64,000 nt of DNA from Bubalus kerabau (taxonomy: Eukaryota; Chordata; Mammalia; Artiodactyla; Bovidae): the NCBI RefSeq assembly GCF_029407905.1, contig NC_073628.1:15219501-15283500 (forward strand), given 5' to 3'. Below the pieces are notes generated by a model, which saw only the letters and a list, made by a program, of their open reading frames with translations, was not told where the DNA came from and ran no database searches. Every line of letters begins with the position of its first letter. The first letter of the stretch is position 1. Below, in pieces: positions 10,990 through 21,984 of this stretch. Made by a program: the position numbers and the translations under genes.

Positions 10990-11545
10990 AGCATCTTTTA
11001 ACTCTGGGAAGATTAAGAATTAAGAATAGAAATATTTAAGAGAAGCAAGCTTAGAACATTCATATTTATGCATTAAGAAAATATCTATGCCTATTTGGTA
11101 GAATAAGTATTTGCAATATTCAAGAGAATTTGCTTGAATACTTATAAAATATACCTACACTGAAAGTTCTAGTTTTCAATGTATGGTTAATTAATTTAGA
11201 CATATATTTAAGTTTAACTTTTCTAAGTTCTATACAGTTTGGAACAGTTAGAGTACTTAAGGATCCCCATATATGTAAGTTTGTTTTATTAAATTTATAA
11301 GAATTACTTAGAATTTTAGAAAGTTTATTTTGTTAAGATACTGAAGGACTTCAAAATGAATTTAAAATATCCAATATATACATGCAGCTTTAAAAGCTTA
11401 GAGGCATTTATGTCTACAACTGGACCCAATTATTAATCAAATGCCTCCTTAAGAGTAATTGACATTATTTAATAACTTTATAAATATAAGATTTGTAAAT
11501 TGAACTTTAAGATAAAACTAAATATATGACTTTATAAATGATGTA
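10990..11545. other. AT-rich unassigned DNA
   Basis: Strongly AT-rich, with no long frame and no repeat family I can name. Its base composition differs sharply from both flanks. Confidence 0.4.
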
Positions 11546-11554
11546 GTAGCTGTG

Positions 11555-11886
11555 CTGTGCTTAGTGATTGTCATGTCCAACTCTTTGAGACCCCATGGAC
11601 TGTAGCCCACCAGGCTCCTCTGTCCATGGGGATTCTCCAGGCAACAATAATGGAGTGGGTTGCCATGCCCTCCTCCAGGGGATCTTCCCGACCCAGGGAT
11701 TGAACCTGGGTCTCCCTGCATTGCAGACAGATTCTTTACCAGCTGAGCCACAAGGGAAGCCCAAGAATACTGGAGTGGGTAGCCTATCCCTTCTCCAGGG
11801 GATCCTCCCAACCCAGGAATCGAACCAGGGTCTCCTGCATTGAAGGCGGATTCTTTACCAACTGAGCTAACATGGAAGCCCATATT
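11555..11886 (-). repeat. Dimeric Bov-tA SINE, antisense, with TSD
   Basis: On the minus strand a truncated unit (11886-11762) joins a full unit (11761-11555) at the same 'attctt|gggcttccc' junction as the dimer at 1383-1693. The TSD is gtagct(g/a)tg at 11546-11554 and 11887-11895. Confidence 0.85.
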
Positions 11887-11897
11887 GTAGCTATGTA

Positions 11898-12922
11898 ACA
11901 TTCTTAAAGAGATGGGAATACCAGACCACCTGACCTGCCTCTTGAGAAATTTGTATGCAGATCAGGAAGCAACAGTTAGAACTGGACATGGAACAACAGA
12001 CTGGTTCCAAGTAAGAAAAGGAGTACATCAAGGCTGTATATTGTCACCCTGCTTATTTAACTTATATGCAGAGTACATCATGAGAAATGCTGGGCTGGAA
12101 GAAACACAAGCTGGAATCAAGATTGCCGGAAGAAATATCAATAACCTCAGATATGCAGATGACACCACCCTTATGGCAGAAAGTGAAGAAGAACTAAAGA
12201 GCCTCTTGATGAAAGTAAAAGAGGAGAGTGAAAAAGTTGGCTTAAAACTCAACATTCAGAAAACTAAGATCATGGCATCTGGTTCCATCACTTCATGGCA
12301 AACAGATGGGGAAACAGTGGAAACAGTGGCAGACTTTATTTTGGGGGGCTCCAAAATCATTGCAAATGGTGCCTGCAGCCATGAAATTAAAAGACGCTTA
12401 CTCCTTGGAAGGAAAGTTATGACCAACCTAGACAGCATATTAAAAAGCAGAGATATTAATTTGCCAACAAAGGTCTGTCTAGTCAAGGCTATGTTTTTTC
12501 TAGTGGTCATGTATGGATGTGAGAGTTGGACTGTGAAGAAAGCTGAGTGCCGAAGAATTGATGCTTTTGAAGTGTGGTGTTGGAGAAGACTCTTGAGAGT
12601 CCCTTGGACTGCAAGGAGATCCAACCAGTCCATCCTAAAGGAGATCAGTCCTGAATATTCATTGGAAGGACTGATGCTGAAGCTGAAATTCCAGTACTTT
12701 GGCCACCTGATGCCAAGAGCTGACTCATTTGAAAAAACCCTGATGCTGGGAAAGATTGAGGGCAGGAGGAGAAGGGGACAACAGAGGATGAGATGGTTGG
12801 ATGGCATCACTGACTCAATTGACATAGGTTTGGGTGGACTCCAGGAGTTGGTGATGGACAGGGAGGCCTGGCCTGCTGTGGTTCATGGGGTCGCAAAGAG
12901 TTGGACACGACTGATCAACTGA
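11898..12922 (+). CDS. BovB reverse transcriptase, C-terminal part (open frame)
   Basis: RTE-type reverse transcriptase, whose known role is target-primed reverse transcription of LINE RNA and, in trans, of BovB-tailed SINEs. From the first Met (11912) the frame is 336 codons without stop or frameshift to its natural end. Visible motifs: GVHQGCILSP (residues 37-46, the motif with the conserved QG), catalytic YADD at 81-84, and the RTE C-terminal MYGCESWTVKKAECRRIDAF (200-219) with a basic GRRRRGQQRMRW patch (284-295). Coding text continues upstream in frame as 'ILKEM', so the Met is internal. The endonuclease and N-terminal RT are missing, so this is a dead fragment that decayed little, not an autonomous gene. 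No promoter is visible. Confidence 0.88.
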
Positions 12923-12935
12923 ACTGAACTGAACA
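11898..12935 (+). mobile_element. BovB LINE, 5'-truncated, open ORF
   Basis: A 1.04-kb 3' part of a BovB (RTE-type non-LTR retrotransposon). It starts inside the reverse transcriptase domain and ends in the (gaact)n tail. It directly follows the Bov-tA TSD at 11887-11895. No TSD of its own was found. Confidence 0.93.
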
Positions 12936-12959
12936 TTAATAAATTAGATGTTAATTAAA

Positions 12960-13279
12960 AAAAAAACAAAGAACATTTTCTCTTTATAAAATCTGTTTGT
13001 GAGAAGAGGAAACCTTCCATTTGGGGAAAAAGATAAAATGTTAAGAAAGAATTTGCAGTAAATAAAACAGGTATTCTAATTGAAAAGGGGGGGGTGGGTA
13101 ATCACCTGCATCCAGCTTACTGGTCTACCTCTTGGCTCCTCTCTCGACCCTGCATGCAAATCCCACCATCCTGCCCCCATCCTCATACAGCCCATTCTCC
13201 ACCCAGTGGGGACATGAGCAGAGTATCCCCAGGGCAGGTCGGGGGGAAGGTACCCCAAATAGATCACCAGCTCTGATTC
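12960..13279. other. Unassigned DNA
   Basis: A run of A and AT-rich text (12955-13070) and a G-run (13086-13096), then non-repeat sequence. No gene seen. Confidence 0.35.
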
Positions 13280-13385
13280 CACACAGACCTGAGTCTGAAT
13301 AACAATTTATGCAAGCTTAGGAAGTATCTCTGGACCCTGAGGTTCAACTCTCTCATTTCTACAGCAGGATTTTTTTAATGCCACT
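13280..13385 (+). repeat. MIR relic
   Basis: 'cagacctgagtctgaataac ... aagtatctctggaccctgaggtt ... tcatttctacagcagga' has MIR order, diverged. Confidence 0.45.
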
Positions 13386-13397
13386 CAGAGGATTCTA

Positions 13398-13612
13398 GGG
13401 GCTTCCCAGGTGGCACAGTGGTAAAGAATCCTCCTGCCAATGCAGGAGAGGCAAGAGATGTGGGTTCGATCCCTGGGTAAGAAAGATCCTCTGGAGAAGG
13501 GCATGGCAACCCACTCCAGTAATTCTTGCCTGGAGAATTTCATGGACAGAGGAGCCTGGCCGGCTATACAGTCCGAAGGTCTTGAAGAGTCAGACCTGAC
13601 TGAGCATGCAGG
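13398..13612 (+). repeat. Bov-tA SINE
   Basis: 'gggcttcccaggtggcacag' head to 'gtcagacctgactgagcatg' end, with a small insertion (gaggcaa) near 13448. Confidence 0.9.
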
Positions 13613-13814
13613 CACACAGCTCAGTGTGCAGAGGGTTATTAAGAAAAATAAATGTTATCTGTGTTTTATCAGTTCTCACCACCAGCCACTGAGGATGTGA
13701 TTGCCAACAAGACACACCTCAGCCATGGAGAACAGCTAAGGGGAGAGTCGCACATGTGAACAGGGCTGACTGGTGCCTGCTGAACCTGCACCTCACAAAT
13801 TAAGGAAATCAATG

Positions 13815-13945
13815 GGGCCATGGATGTCAGAAAGTTCTGGGCTAGAGAGTGCCAATGCCACCTACTAGCTGTCCAATGCCACCTACTAGCTGAGCCCATG
13901 GTTGGGCTTAGCGTCAGCATCCTTTTCTGTAAATGGAGAAAGGTG
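13815..13945 (+). repeat. MIR relic with 21-bp tandem duplication
   Basis: MIR core text 'ccacctactagctg' occurs twice: 13852-13871 and 13873-13892 are identical 20-mers separated by one t. This is followed by 'ccttttctgtaaatggag', the next MIR segment. Confidence 0.65.
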
Positions 13946-15028
13946 ACCAACATGGAGAGCAGTTGAGGGCATCCAACGAGGATGTGTGTGCCCACATGGG
14001 GCGCTCAGCGCCCAGCATACATGGGAGAATCTCACCTTATTGCATATTCTACATGCTCATGGCTGGCTCTTCCCAGCACCACGTCCCTGCATATAAACCC
14101 CAGAGTGCACGGCTGACACCAGGTCAGCATTGTGTCAACCTCTGAGGACAGGGAGAATTTTGGCATTGCTGTTAGCCAGGAAGCCTGGCGTTCCCTCCTG
14201 TACCCAAGGCCCTGGCTGACCCCGAGGAACTGGCCATTGGTCTTGAACAAATAAACCACATCTGGTTCTACTCAAAGTTTCTCTCCCTTTCACCTCCTTA
14301 AAAGGTAAAACAAAATGCCTCATCCATATTTGCCCACTGCTCACCTCAGTTCCTTTTCTTTCAGAATTTTCTAATGGAGATATTTGTCTGTGACCCTCCT
14401 GTCTGCACTTCATTTTCCTGGACACTTCATAACTCCTCATCCACCAAGTGCAAGGGGCTGCTCTTTGGCCTAAGGGTGGGCGATGGGTTTTAAGGAGTAA
14501 TGTGACAGGTGGCCAGTCCAGAACTCACACCAAATCCCAGCAAGGTACTCCCCAGCAAAGATACTCCTTCTTAGAGCTCCCATTTTTAGGCACAAGCTTC
14601 TCACTCAAGCAACTAAATGTTGAAACATGGGACTTGGGGAACAAAATTCTCAGTAGTCTTTTGTGTCAGAAACATCTTGCCAAGTGTCCCAAGGGGAAGG
14701 CAAGGCCCCAGATCATGAAGCTATTCAGACACAGCTGGCCCCTCGCTTTCCATCCTTTCTTCTCCTCTCTTCCCCCTTTATCCACAGAAGGAGTGATCTG
14801 ATCCCATGCCCAGAAAGGCTGCCCTGGTCCCCTGAACGCTCTGAGCCAGGAAACCATTCTTTCTGTCCAAAGGAAGGTCTTACCTTGGACATTTGTTTGC
14901 TGTCTGCTTCCAATCACCCTTCTAGAAATTTTACCCAGAATTTCCTCTAAGGAAATTCCCTCTCCACTTTCAGTCCAGGGTGAAACTGACTCCACCCTAG
15001 CTGCCAGGGTGACCCTGGCCAAGGAGAG
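13946..15028. other. Unassigned DNA
   Basis: Overlapping frames of 95-138 codons lie on both strands at 14135-15082, without domains. No exon signature or named repeat is seen. Confidence 0.35.
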
Positions 15029-15396
15029 TGTCTTAGTCAGCTCAGAGTTCCATAAAAAAAATACCACAGATGGAGTGGCCACAGTGATAGGAATTAATTT
15101 TTTGCAGTTCTGGAGGCTGGGATGTCCAAGATGAAAGTGCTGGGCAAGTTGGTTCCCAGTGAGGGCTCTCCTCCAGCCTTCCAGATGGCCACCTTCTCAT
15201 CAAGTCCTCACCTGGCAGAAAAAAAGGGGGAGCTCTATGGACTCTTCTTTTAAGGGCAGTAATCTCATCACCAGGGCCCCACTCACCCTCATCACCTCAT
15301 CTAAATTTTACCTCCTAAAGGTCCCCATCCCCAAATATCATCATATTGGGGGTTCATGCTTCAACATATGAGTGGGGGGGCAATTTAGCCCATAAT
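15029..15396 (-). mobile_element. MLT1-type MaLR solo LTR
   Basis: On the plus strand it runs from 'tgtcttagtcagctcagagt' through 'gcagttctggaggctgggat', 'gagctctatggactcttctt' and 'ggttcatgcttcaacatatg' to 'cataata'. This is the antisense of an MLT1A-like LTR of the ERVL-MaLR group. No internal region or coding remnant adjoins it, so it is a solo LTR. Confidence 0.75.
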
Positions 15397-15397
15397 A

Positions 15398-15770
15398 GAT
15401 GCTTTTGAACTGTGGTGTTGGAGAAGACTCTTGAGAGTCCCTTGGACTGCAAGGAGATCCAACCAGTCCATTCTAAAGGAGATCAGCCCTGGGTGGTCTT
15501 TGGAAGGAATGATGCTAAAGCTGAAACTCCAGTACTTTGGCCACCTCATGCGAATAGTTGACTCATTGGGAAAGACTCTGATGCTGGGAGGGATTGGGAG
15601 CAGGAGCAGAAGGGGATGACAGAGGATGAGATGGCTGGATGGCATCACCGACTCGATGGACATGAGTTTGGGTGAACTCCGGGAGTTGGTGACGGACAGG
15701 GAGACCTGGCGTGCTGCAATTCATGGGATCGCAAAGAGTCGGACACGACTGAGTGACTGAACTGAACTGA
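15398..15770 (+). mobile_element. BovB 3' fragment
   Basis: Begins 'gatgcttttgaactgtggtg' immediately at the end of the MaLR LTR and ends with the gaactgaactga tail. It shares the 'tggtctttggaaggaatgat' variant with the fragment at 9869-10188, so the two are close subfamily relatives. Confidence 0.9.
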
Positions 15771-15784
15771 GAAAACATCTAGGA

Positions 15785-15995
15785 ACCTAAAGGAAATCAA
15801 CACTAAATATTCAAGGACTGATGCTAAAGCTGAAGTTCCAATATTTTGTCTACTTGATGCAAAGAGCCGACTCATTGGAAAAGATCCTGATTCTGGGAAA
15901 GACTGAGGGCAGGAAGAGAAGGGGATGACAGAGGATGAGATGGTTGGATGGCATCACCAACTCATTGAATATGATTTTGAGCAAACTCGGGGAGG
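15785..15995 (+). mobile_element. Older BovB fragment
   Basis: Diverged BovB 3' text ('aaggactgatgctaaagctg', 'ggttggatggcatcaccaac') that fades out near 15990 without the usual tail. It is more decayed than the copy just upstream, so it was probably there first. Confidence 0.75.
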
Positions 15996-16064
15996 AAGTA
16001 TTCTTCAAGTATTTGAAAATTATTATTTGACTAAACAAAGAATATTTGTGGGGAAGAATATTTG

Positions 16065-16202
16065 TGGGGACTTCCCTGGTGGTCCAGTGGTTAAAACTCA
16101 GCATTCCCAACGCAAGGGACTAGGTTCAATCTCCGGTCAGGGAACTAGATCCTGCATGCCACAACTAAGACCTGGCACAGCCAAATAAATATTTTTTAAA
16201 AA
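16065..16202 (+). repeat. CHR-type SINE with TSD
   Basis: Cetartiodactyl tRNA-derived SINE: 'gggacttccctggtggtcca' head, 'ggttcaatctccggtcaggg', 'cagccaaataaa' and an A-rich end. Its 11-bp TSD aagaatatttg lies at 16054-16064 and 16203-16213. The left flank also repeats 'agaatatttgtgggg' in tandem (about 16039-16069). Confidence 0.9.
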
Positions 16203-16213
16203 AAGAATATTTG

Positions 16214-16600
16214 CTGCCGCTGCCATTGCCTGGCACCACTGATTGTCCCAAGAAGTCAAAATGAACCAAAGTCAGTCCCGTGCACAGAGCAATGTGCTCA
16301 AGTCCAAGTACCTGAGGAGATGCAGTGGTAAAAGACACTGCGGCTGTCAGCAGGAAGTGCATCGTTCAACATTAACAACCCCCCACACACAGAAAGTACA
16401 GCAGAGTAAGTCGAGGATGACAGACACCTGTGTGCATGCCACCACCTCTGCCCACAGCCAACATGAGGCTCCAGCATCCTGCCCAGCAAAGCAGGCAGGC
16501 AGCCTCCACTGTACTTCCCATGGTGACATCACACAGGAGTGCAAACTTGACATCCCAGCTCAAAAGTTCAGGAGAGAGATCAACTGGAACCACAGCACTT
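16214..16600. other. Unassigned DNA
   Basis: A 119-codon frame (16243-16602) holds no domain I recognise, and overlapping minus frames run through the same bases. No poly-A or splice sites support a gene or retrocopy. Confidence 0.35.
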
Positions 16601-16602
16601 AA

Positions 16603-16800
16603 GGAAGTGGCTCAGCTGGTAAAGGATCTACCTGCAATACAAGAGACCCGGGTTCAGTCCCTGGCTTGGGAAGATTCCCTGGAGGAGAGCATGACAACCC
16701 ACCTCAGTCTTCTTGCCAGGAGAAGCCCCATGGACAGAGGAGCCTGGCAGGCTACAGTCCACAGGGTCACAAAGAGTTGGACACAACTGAACAACTAAGC
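16603..16800 (+). repeat. Bov-tA SINE
   Basis: 'agtggctcagctggtaaagg' through 'acccgggttcagtccctggc' to 'gttggacacaactgaacaac'. The first few head bases are diverged. Confidence 0.88.
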
Positions 16801-16857
16801 CCACACACAACAGAAAAGAAGCATGAGAAGGGCCCTGAAGGATGAGTGAGACACTTT

Positions 16858-16972
16858 TGGGAAAGGCGCACTCCCAGGCCCCACCCCAGATCTACTGAGT
16901 TAGACACTCTTGCTCCAACAGGCCTTTCTGAACAGGTGGTGCTGATGTGTGCCCACAGGTGAGAACCGCTGG
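16858..16972 (+). mobile_element. MER5A-type hAT-Charlie relic
   Basis: 'ccaggccccaccccagatct', 'actgagttagacactctt', 'aacaggcctttctgaacaggtggtgctgatg', 'gtgagaaccgctgg' follows the MER5A order, ending in its terminal inverted repeat. Confidence 0.75.
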
Positions 16973-16984
16973 ACTTGGCCCGCC

Positions 16985-17639
16985 CCTTCTCCAGCTGCTT
17001 TCTAGCACCTGCCATCCTCACAGCCACACCGTGCAGTGCACCAACCACCTGAACCTGATCATTCTTATGTGGGAGATGAGTAGTTCCTCTAGGGCTCACC
17101 CAGGGCCACCTGCTGAGGCTCAGTGGAGCCTGGGCTACTGCCAGGTCTCCAGGGGCCAGAGCAGTGCTGCTTCCATCAGCCCAGATAAGAGAGCACAATG
17201 GTAACACGAGTCCTCCAGCCCTCAGGCTCCCAACCTCCCCTCTCACCTTCCCAAGGAGTTGGCCAGCCTCCTGAAACAGGCTGTGAACCAAAGGGGTGAT
17301 GACAGCTGCCTGACAGAAGAAAGGTGGAGGGTCCTTTGCGGGCGCCCACGCACGCTCACACCTGAGGGATAGAAAGTGACCATCATGGTTAGCACCCGCC
17401 CCCATCAGCCCCCAGGAGCCGAAGCTTCCCCTCATCAGATGCCACAGCCCCGAGCTGGCCAGTGGCGAGGACGCAGAAACTCAGCCTCCAATGAGCCCCA
17501 GGAACAGAGCCACAAGCGCCAGTCCAGGATCCAACCCCTTGTGCCAAACCCTCTCAAGCAGAAGCTACCAGGTTTAAAGAGAAACCAGCTGCCATCCCAG
17601 GCCGAGGTGACAGGTCAGCGAGGGGAGTGGCAAGGGCAT
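16985..17639. other. Unassigned GC-richer DNA
   Basis: A 222-codon minus frame (16767-17435) crosses this stretch but starts within SINE-free DNA and ends inside the Bov-tA, with no domain. It is judged chance. Confidence 0.4.
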
Positions 17640-17800
17640 GGCTTTGGAGACTGCACAGCATTTGAAGTCGATGCTCCTGTTGACAAGCACTGCAAACCAC
17701 ATTCCTCACCTTCTCTGAGACCGTCTCTTCCCATGCGAAGCAGGGACGACACTGGTGGTAAGGACCAAGTGAAATAACACATGCAGAGCCCTGGCCCCTC
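17640..17800 (+). repeat. Probable MIR relic
   Basis: 'ggctttggagactgcacagc ... tttgacaagcactgcaaacc ... agtgaaataacacatgcaga' style order suggests MIR, strongly diverged. Confidence 0.4.
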
Positions 17801-18046
17801 CCTTCCTCCATGCCTCCCAGGGGAAGTCCTCTCACTCCATCTCCATGGCTTCCAGGAAGGGGATGCCAGCGCTGCCAATGAACCAGGGTAAACTCTGCCC
17901 GGGGCAGAGGACAGCTTCTAAAAGTCCCTTCTTGAATTAGATCATAAGTCTGTGTTAGGTTGAAACTGTATTTGTGGGCTGTCAGGAGGGGCTTTTATCC
18001 AGTGTTCAGCACTCAGCATGAACAGTAATGAACAGCTGTATGACTT

Positions 18047-18248
18047 GGCCTTCCCAGGTGGCTCAGTGGTAAAGAATTTGCCTGCAATGCAGGAGACGCA
18101 GATTCGATCCCTGGGTTGGGAAGATCCCCTGGAGAAGGGAATACCCACTCTAGTGTTCTTGCCTGGAGCAACCCCATGAATAAAGAAGCCTGATCAGCTA
18201 CAGTCCATGGGGGTTGCAAAGGGTCACTCATGACTGAACAAGCATGCA
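18047..18248 (+). repeat. Bov-tA SINE with TSD
   Basis: Head 'ggccttcccaggtggctcag' to a diverged BovA end. The 8-bp TSD tatgactt lies at 18039-18046 and 18249-18256. Confidence 0.9.
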
Positions 18249-18354
18249 TATGACTTATGACACACTGGGCATGAAGAAATTCATCAGGAATGCTCCAGAA
18301 TCCCCCAGTTATCTCAAATTAATCAGTAATTCCCAGGAATCACTAATACTCTGG

Positions 18355-18545
18355 CAACTACACACACACAGGCCCAATCCAGCCAAGTGCCTGTTTGTGT
18401 AAATAAAGTTTTATTGGAACACAGCCATGCTCATTCATCCACATATTATCTATGGTTGCTTTCACGCTACAAAGCAGAGCTGGACTGCAAAGATTAAAAC
18501 ATTCATTATCTGGCCCTTTACAGAGTTTACCAACCCCTGCTCTAA
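18355..18545 (-). mobile_element. hAT-Charlie non-autonomous relic
   Basis: 'aataaagttttattggaacacagccatgc', 'ctatggttgctttcacgcta', 'tctggccctttacagagttt' and terminal 'accaacccctgct' match a widespread mammalian hAT-type MER element. I am not sure of its exact family name. A split copy of the same family is at 36426-36960. Confidence 0.7.
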
Positions 18546-19110
18546 AAGAAAGTATACCGAAAGCCAAGAGTTGCGGTTTGAGCTCTCCAAGATGTGGACT
18601 CTGAGAAGAGTGTAGAGTTCAGGATGTTTAACAGGGAACATGTCTGGGACCCTGGCCTCTGGAAGGAGAGGAAGGAAGCAGAAGAGGGCACAGCGAGGGG
18701 TCAGGTAGCAATGCAAGTCCTGCAGCCTTGGCCAGCTCTACAGGGAATCCTGAAGAAACAGCCCATCAGAGGGGTCCTGAACTGGCCAAAATAGCTCTGC
18801 GTTTACACTCTGCCTTGATCAGTTATTGGAATCGGGCCACCCCGGAAGGGCATGATGCCAGGCAAGGCAGCTCCCTAAGGGGCTGAGTGCTGCGGGCTGT
18901 CTGCTGACAACACGCCCGTGCCCGGGTACAAGTCCTCCCTCCATGGGGACCTGGCACTGCGTTCCATGCCCATCACACTCTGCACGTTCCCTCATCACCT
19001 TCCTGCCACACATCCACCTCAACATCACTGAGTCATTTGAACCCCCCAAGGATGTGGTGCATCCTCAGTGACACCAAGGTCCAAGTGGACTCTCCGTTTT
19101 CTGAATGATG
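18546..19110. other. Unassigned DNA
   Basis: Short domain-less frames on both strands; no repeat recognised. Confidence 0.35.
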
Positions 19111-19305
19111 AAGGGACTTCCCTGGTGCTCCAGTGCTTAAGCCTTCGCCTTCCAATGCGGGTGGTGTGGGTTCCATCCTGGCCGGGGAATAAGGTCCCAC
19201 ATGCCTCATGGCCATAAAACCAAAACATAAAGCAGAAGCAATATTGTAACATTCAATAAAGGCTTTAAAAATGGTCCACATTAAAAAATCTTTTTAAAAA
19301 GATAA
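19111..19305 (+). repeat. CHR-type SINE, long-tailed form
   Basis: 'gggacttccctggtgctcca' head, then 'ggccataaaaccaaaacataaagcagaagc', 'caataaaggctttaaaaatggtccac' and an A-rich end. This variant carries the extra 'caataaaggcttta' 3' segment that the copy at 16065 lacks. Confidence 0.85.
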
Positions 19306-19554
19306 CAACTAAGATATCATCTTCAGTGTATTTTCAGTAACATTCTTGAAAAACTGTATGTCCATAAACTTTTTTGGAAATCATATATGAACATAAAAAT
19401 GCCATTCTCCAGAAAAGTGGACTTTCTATTTCTATCAGAATAACACTGAGACTTTTTGATAAAATGATTGGTGAGATCTAAGATATGTAATATATATATG
19501 ATATAAAATATTTTATATAAAAAGTATAAATGACAGATGAAGTTCAAAAGCTTG

Positions 19555-19790
19555 GTACTCTTGGTGCAATAGCAACAGATTTTGAGTCTAAAGACCTGTG
19601 TTCAATTCCTCACACACTTCTCATGTGGACAATCCCTTCACCCTCCAGGCTTTACTTGTCTGTAAGATGAGACCACAGTATTGTACCCATGTCTGCCCAC
19701 AGTGTGGTCACAGAATCAGATGAAATGATGTGCATGAAACTGACAAAATCTGTAATGTGCTCAAAAAACATCTCATTGTCTATGTTGGTG
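19555..19790 (+). repeat. MIR relic
   Basis: 'tttgagtctaaagacctgtg ttcaattcct' and 'acttgtctgtaagatgagac' with a downstream 'agatgaaatgatgtgcatg' segment fit MIR. Confidence 0.55.
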
Positions 19791-19799
19791 TTCTGACAT

Positions 19800-20220
19800 C
19801 TCCTTAATCTCCATCTCAAAGTTCTTAAAGTTACATATTCAAATATCTAATAGTTTTAATTCTTTTTTCTGGTCTTACCAAGTATTATATATCACAAACA
19901 TTGTGTCGTATGCAAAAAAGAAAACAAATCTTTTTAAATACTTTGTTCATTACTTACAAACATGCACACACACACACATATATACACAAACACCAGCCCC
20001 CTACACCATTTCCATCCTGAGACAAATATCTTAGTGAATAGACATGTGTGAATATTCACAACTCTTGGCAAAGGATGTTGGAGACAATGTCAGTGGACAT
20101 TCAAAGTCCCATCTCCTCCATGGTTGTAAAACTCTTATGAATATCTAAAAATCAATAAATCATATGGTTTAGGTGAATTGTATGGTATGAAATTATATCT
20201 CGATAAAGACAATTTTTTTG
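19800..20220. other. AT-rich unassigned DNA with short CA run
   Basis: Contains an imperfect CA/TA run at about 19966-19990. No gene or named repeat. Confidence 0.4.
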
Positions 20221-21984
20221 AGCTCCCACCTTCTTCCAGTTCTGCTACCAAGAGGTCTCAACACTCTCTGGGAGCCTACTGATTGGGCTAGAACTCTGGG
20301 ACTCTGTCCCACCACCATTCCCTGCTGTAAGAAACCCCAGATTCTCCAGCCTGGGCAGCTGGTAGAAAGATGATCCCACAAGTGATACCAGTTGCGCAAT
20401 CTGCTTAATAAGACCTGTAACTTCCACTGGACAAAATGCACTCCCTCCGTTGAGACTCACCCCTAACTCAGACGGGGCTCTGCGCTCTGTGTGACCCAGG
20501 GAGGTCTGCTCAAATCTGCAGCTCAGGTCACCAAAGGGACCCAGCCCTGGCTGACATCTGTGGGAGCCCATGTGGGAGCTGGGGCTTCTCCTGAGAGAGC
20601 CTGGGGTGCCCCACATCCCTTCTTCCCACGGAGGTCTTTCTGCAACCCTCAGCGCTTCTGAAACAGCACCAGGTGGTGGAGGGGGTGGTTCTAGTGTGGT
20701 TAAGCAGACAGCCCTCTCCTCTTCCACACCAGGTGGACTTGATTTCTGCCCCTTCGTGGATGGGAACAACAAGTTTTTGCCGCCCCCCCAAAAAAAAAGA
20801 AGAAATCAAGACAGAAAATTTACTTCTTCCCTCAGCCGCAGGTTCCTGGCTTGACTTATGTTACTTACATAACAGTGATATCATGTGTTAGAACAGCACA
20901 GAGGGCGTCAGGAAAGGCCAAGGATGCCAGCCTGGACTGTGGCCCCCTCGAGTTCAGACGTGGACAGAGGAGCGAGGGAGGGGTGTGTGGGAGTCAGGAA
21001 CGTTTCTGATTCCAGCCTCTGACCCTGCCGTTGTCCCCAGATAGGAAACTTGGCCCGACAACACTGCAAGAGGGGCTTAGAAACAAAGAAGGAAAGGCAG
21101 GCATGCTTCCTGGGACCTTTGGGATCCTCAAACCCTTTGAAAGTCCATCTAACAAATTCATCTTTGAGGAGGAAAACAAATTCATAGGACAGAGAGTTCA
21201 ACTCTGGGCTGAATACCCAGTGCCCATCCCACTATCCACACCCCCTACAATATGATGGGGCTTGTGGCTTTCGCCTCTCCAGCTTTCTAAACCTTGCCAC
21301 TTTCACCCTCAGGGAACTGCTTTTTCCATAATTGTTAGTTTATTCTGGCTTTTTCTTGACGAAAGCTGCTCTCCCTCCGTTTCTGGATGACATCTCATGA
21401 CCTGAATCAGTAGAAAACATTAGCTTTGCCCTCTGATTCTGAAAACCTGGCCACAAAGTCAGATTCTCTGCAGATCCCTCCAGCATGAGACTCCTTGTAC
21501 TCCTTTCCCTGCCACACACCACAGCCCCACACAGACGCTCCCAAGGGAAGGCTGGGCCTTTGCAAGTATTTCACAGGGAGCCTCTGCAGGCCTCTTTCCT
21601 GCTCTAAATCTCTCCAGTTTCTGATGCCCCCATCCCTTCACTCTCTTCCCTACCTTTTTATCACATCGTATCCAACCACTCTTCTATTACCTACTGAGAC
21701 AGCTAACATCCAATACATATTGATAAATGGGGTGACTGTGAATGACGCCTTCCCATCTTTTCATTTTTTATTCTTTGTTCTTTGCATTGTCCTCATTGCC
21801 GACTCCACATTCTGTGGATTTCCATTCGAGATCTCTACCTGCTCCCTGAGACTTTGCAACTTACCTCTTACCTGTCCCATGTTAACCCCCTTTCTATCAA
21901 AAAGGTCTCATACAGGATGAACTTAATTGCTCCCACACTGAGGTGAGCTCCTGTTTCCTTTTCCATTCAAGAGTAAATATGTAT
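20221..21984. other. Unassigned DNA
   Basis: Frames up to 175 codons (20245-20772, minus) overlap others on both strands and lack domains. A C-run plus A-run lies at 20782-20801. I see no exon with convincing splice sites. Confidence 0.35.

Noticed and set aside
12256..12825. 189-codon minus-strand frame, and similar ones at 25088-25636 and 51462-51968
   Set aside because: These are antisense shadows of the BovB reverse transcriptase frame; the same MPSSHLIL-type peptide recurs wherever BovB does.
16243..16602. 119-codon plus frame starting MNQSQSRAQ
   Set aside because: Considered as a processed pseudogene, but there is no poly-A, TSD or recognisable parent.
16767..17435. 222-codon minus-strand open frame
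   Set aside because: Its C-terminal end is translated Bov-tA sequence and the remainder has no domain; chance frame in GC-rich DNA.
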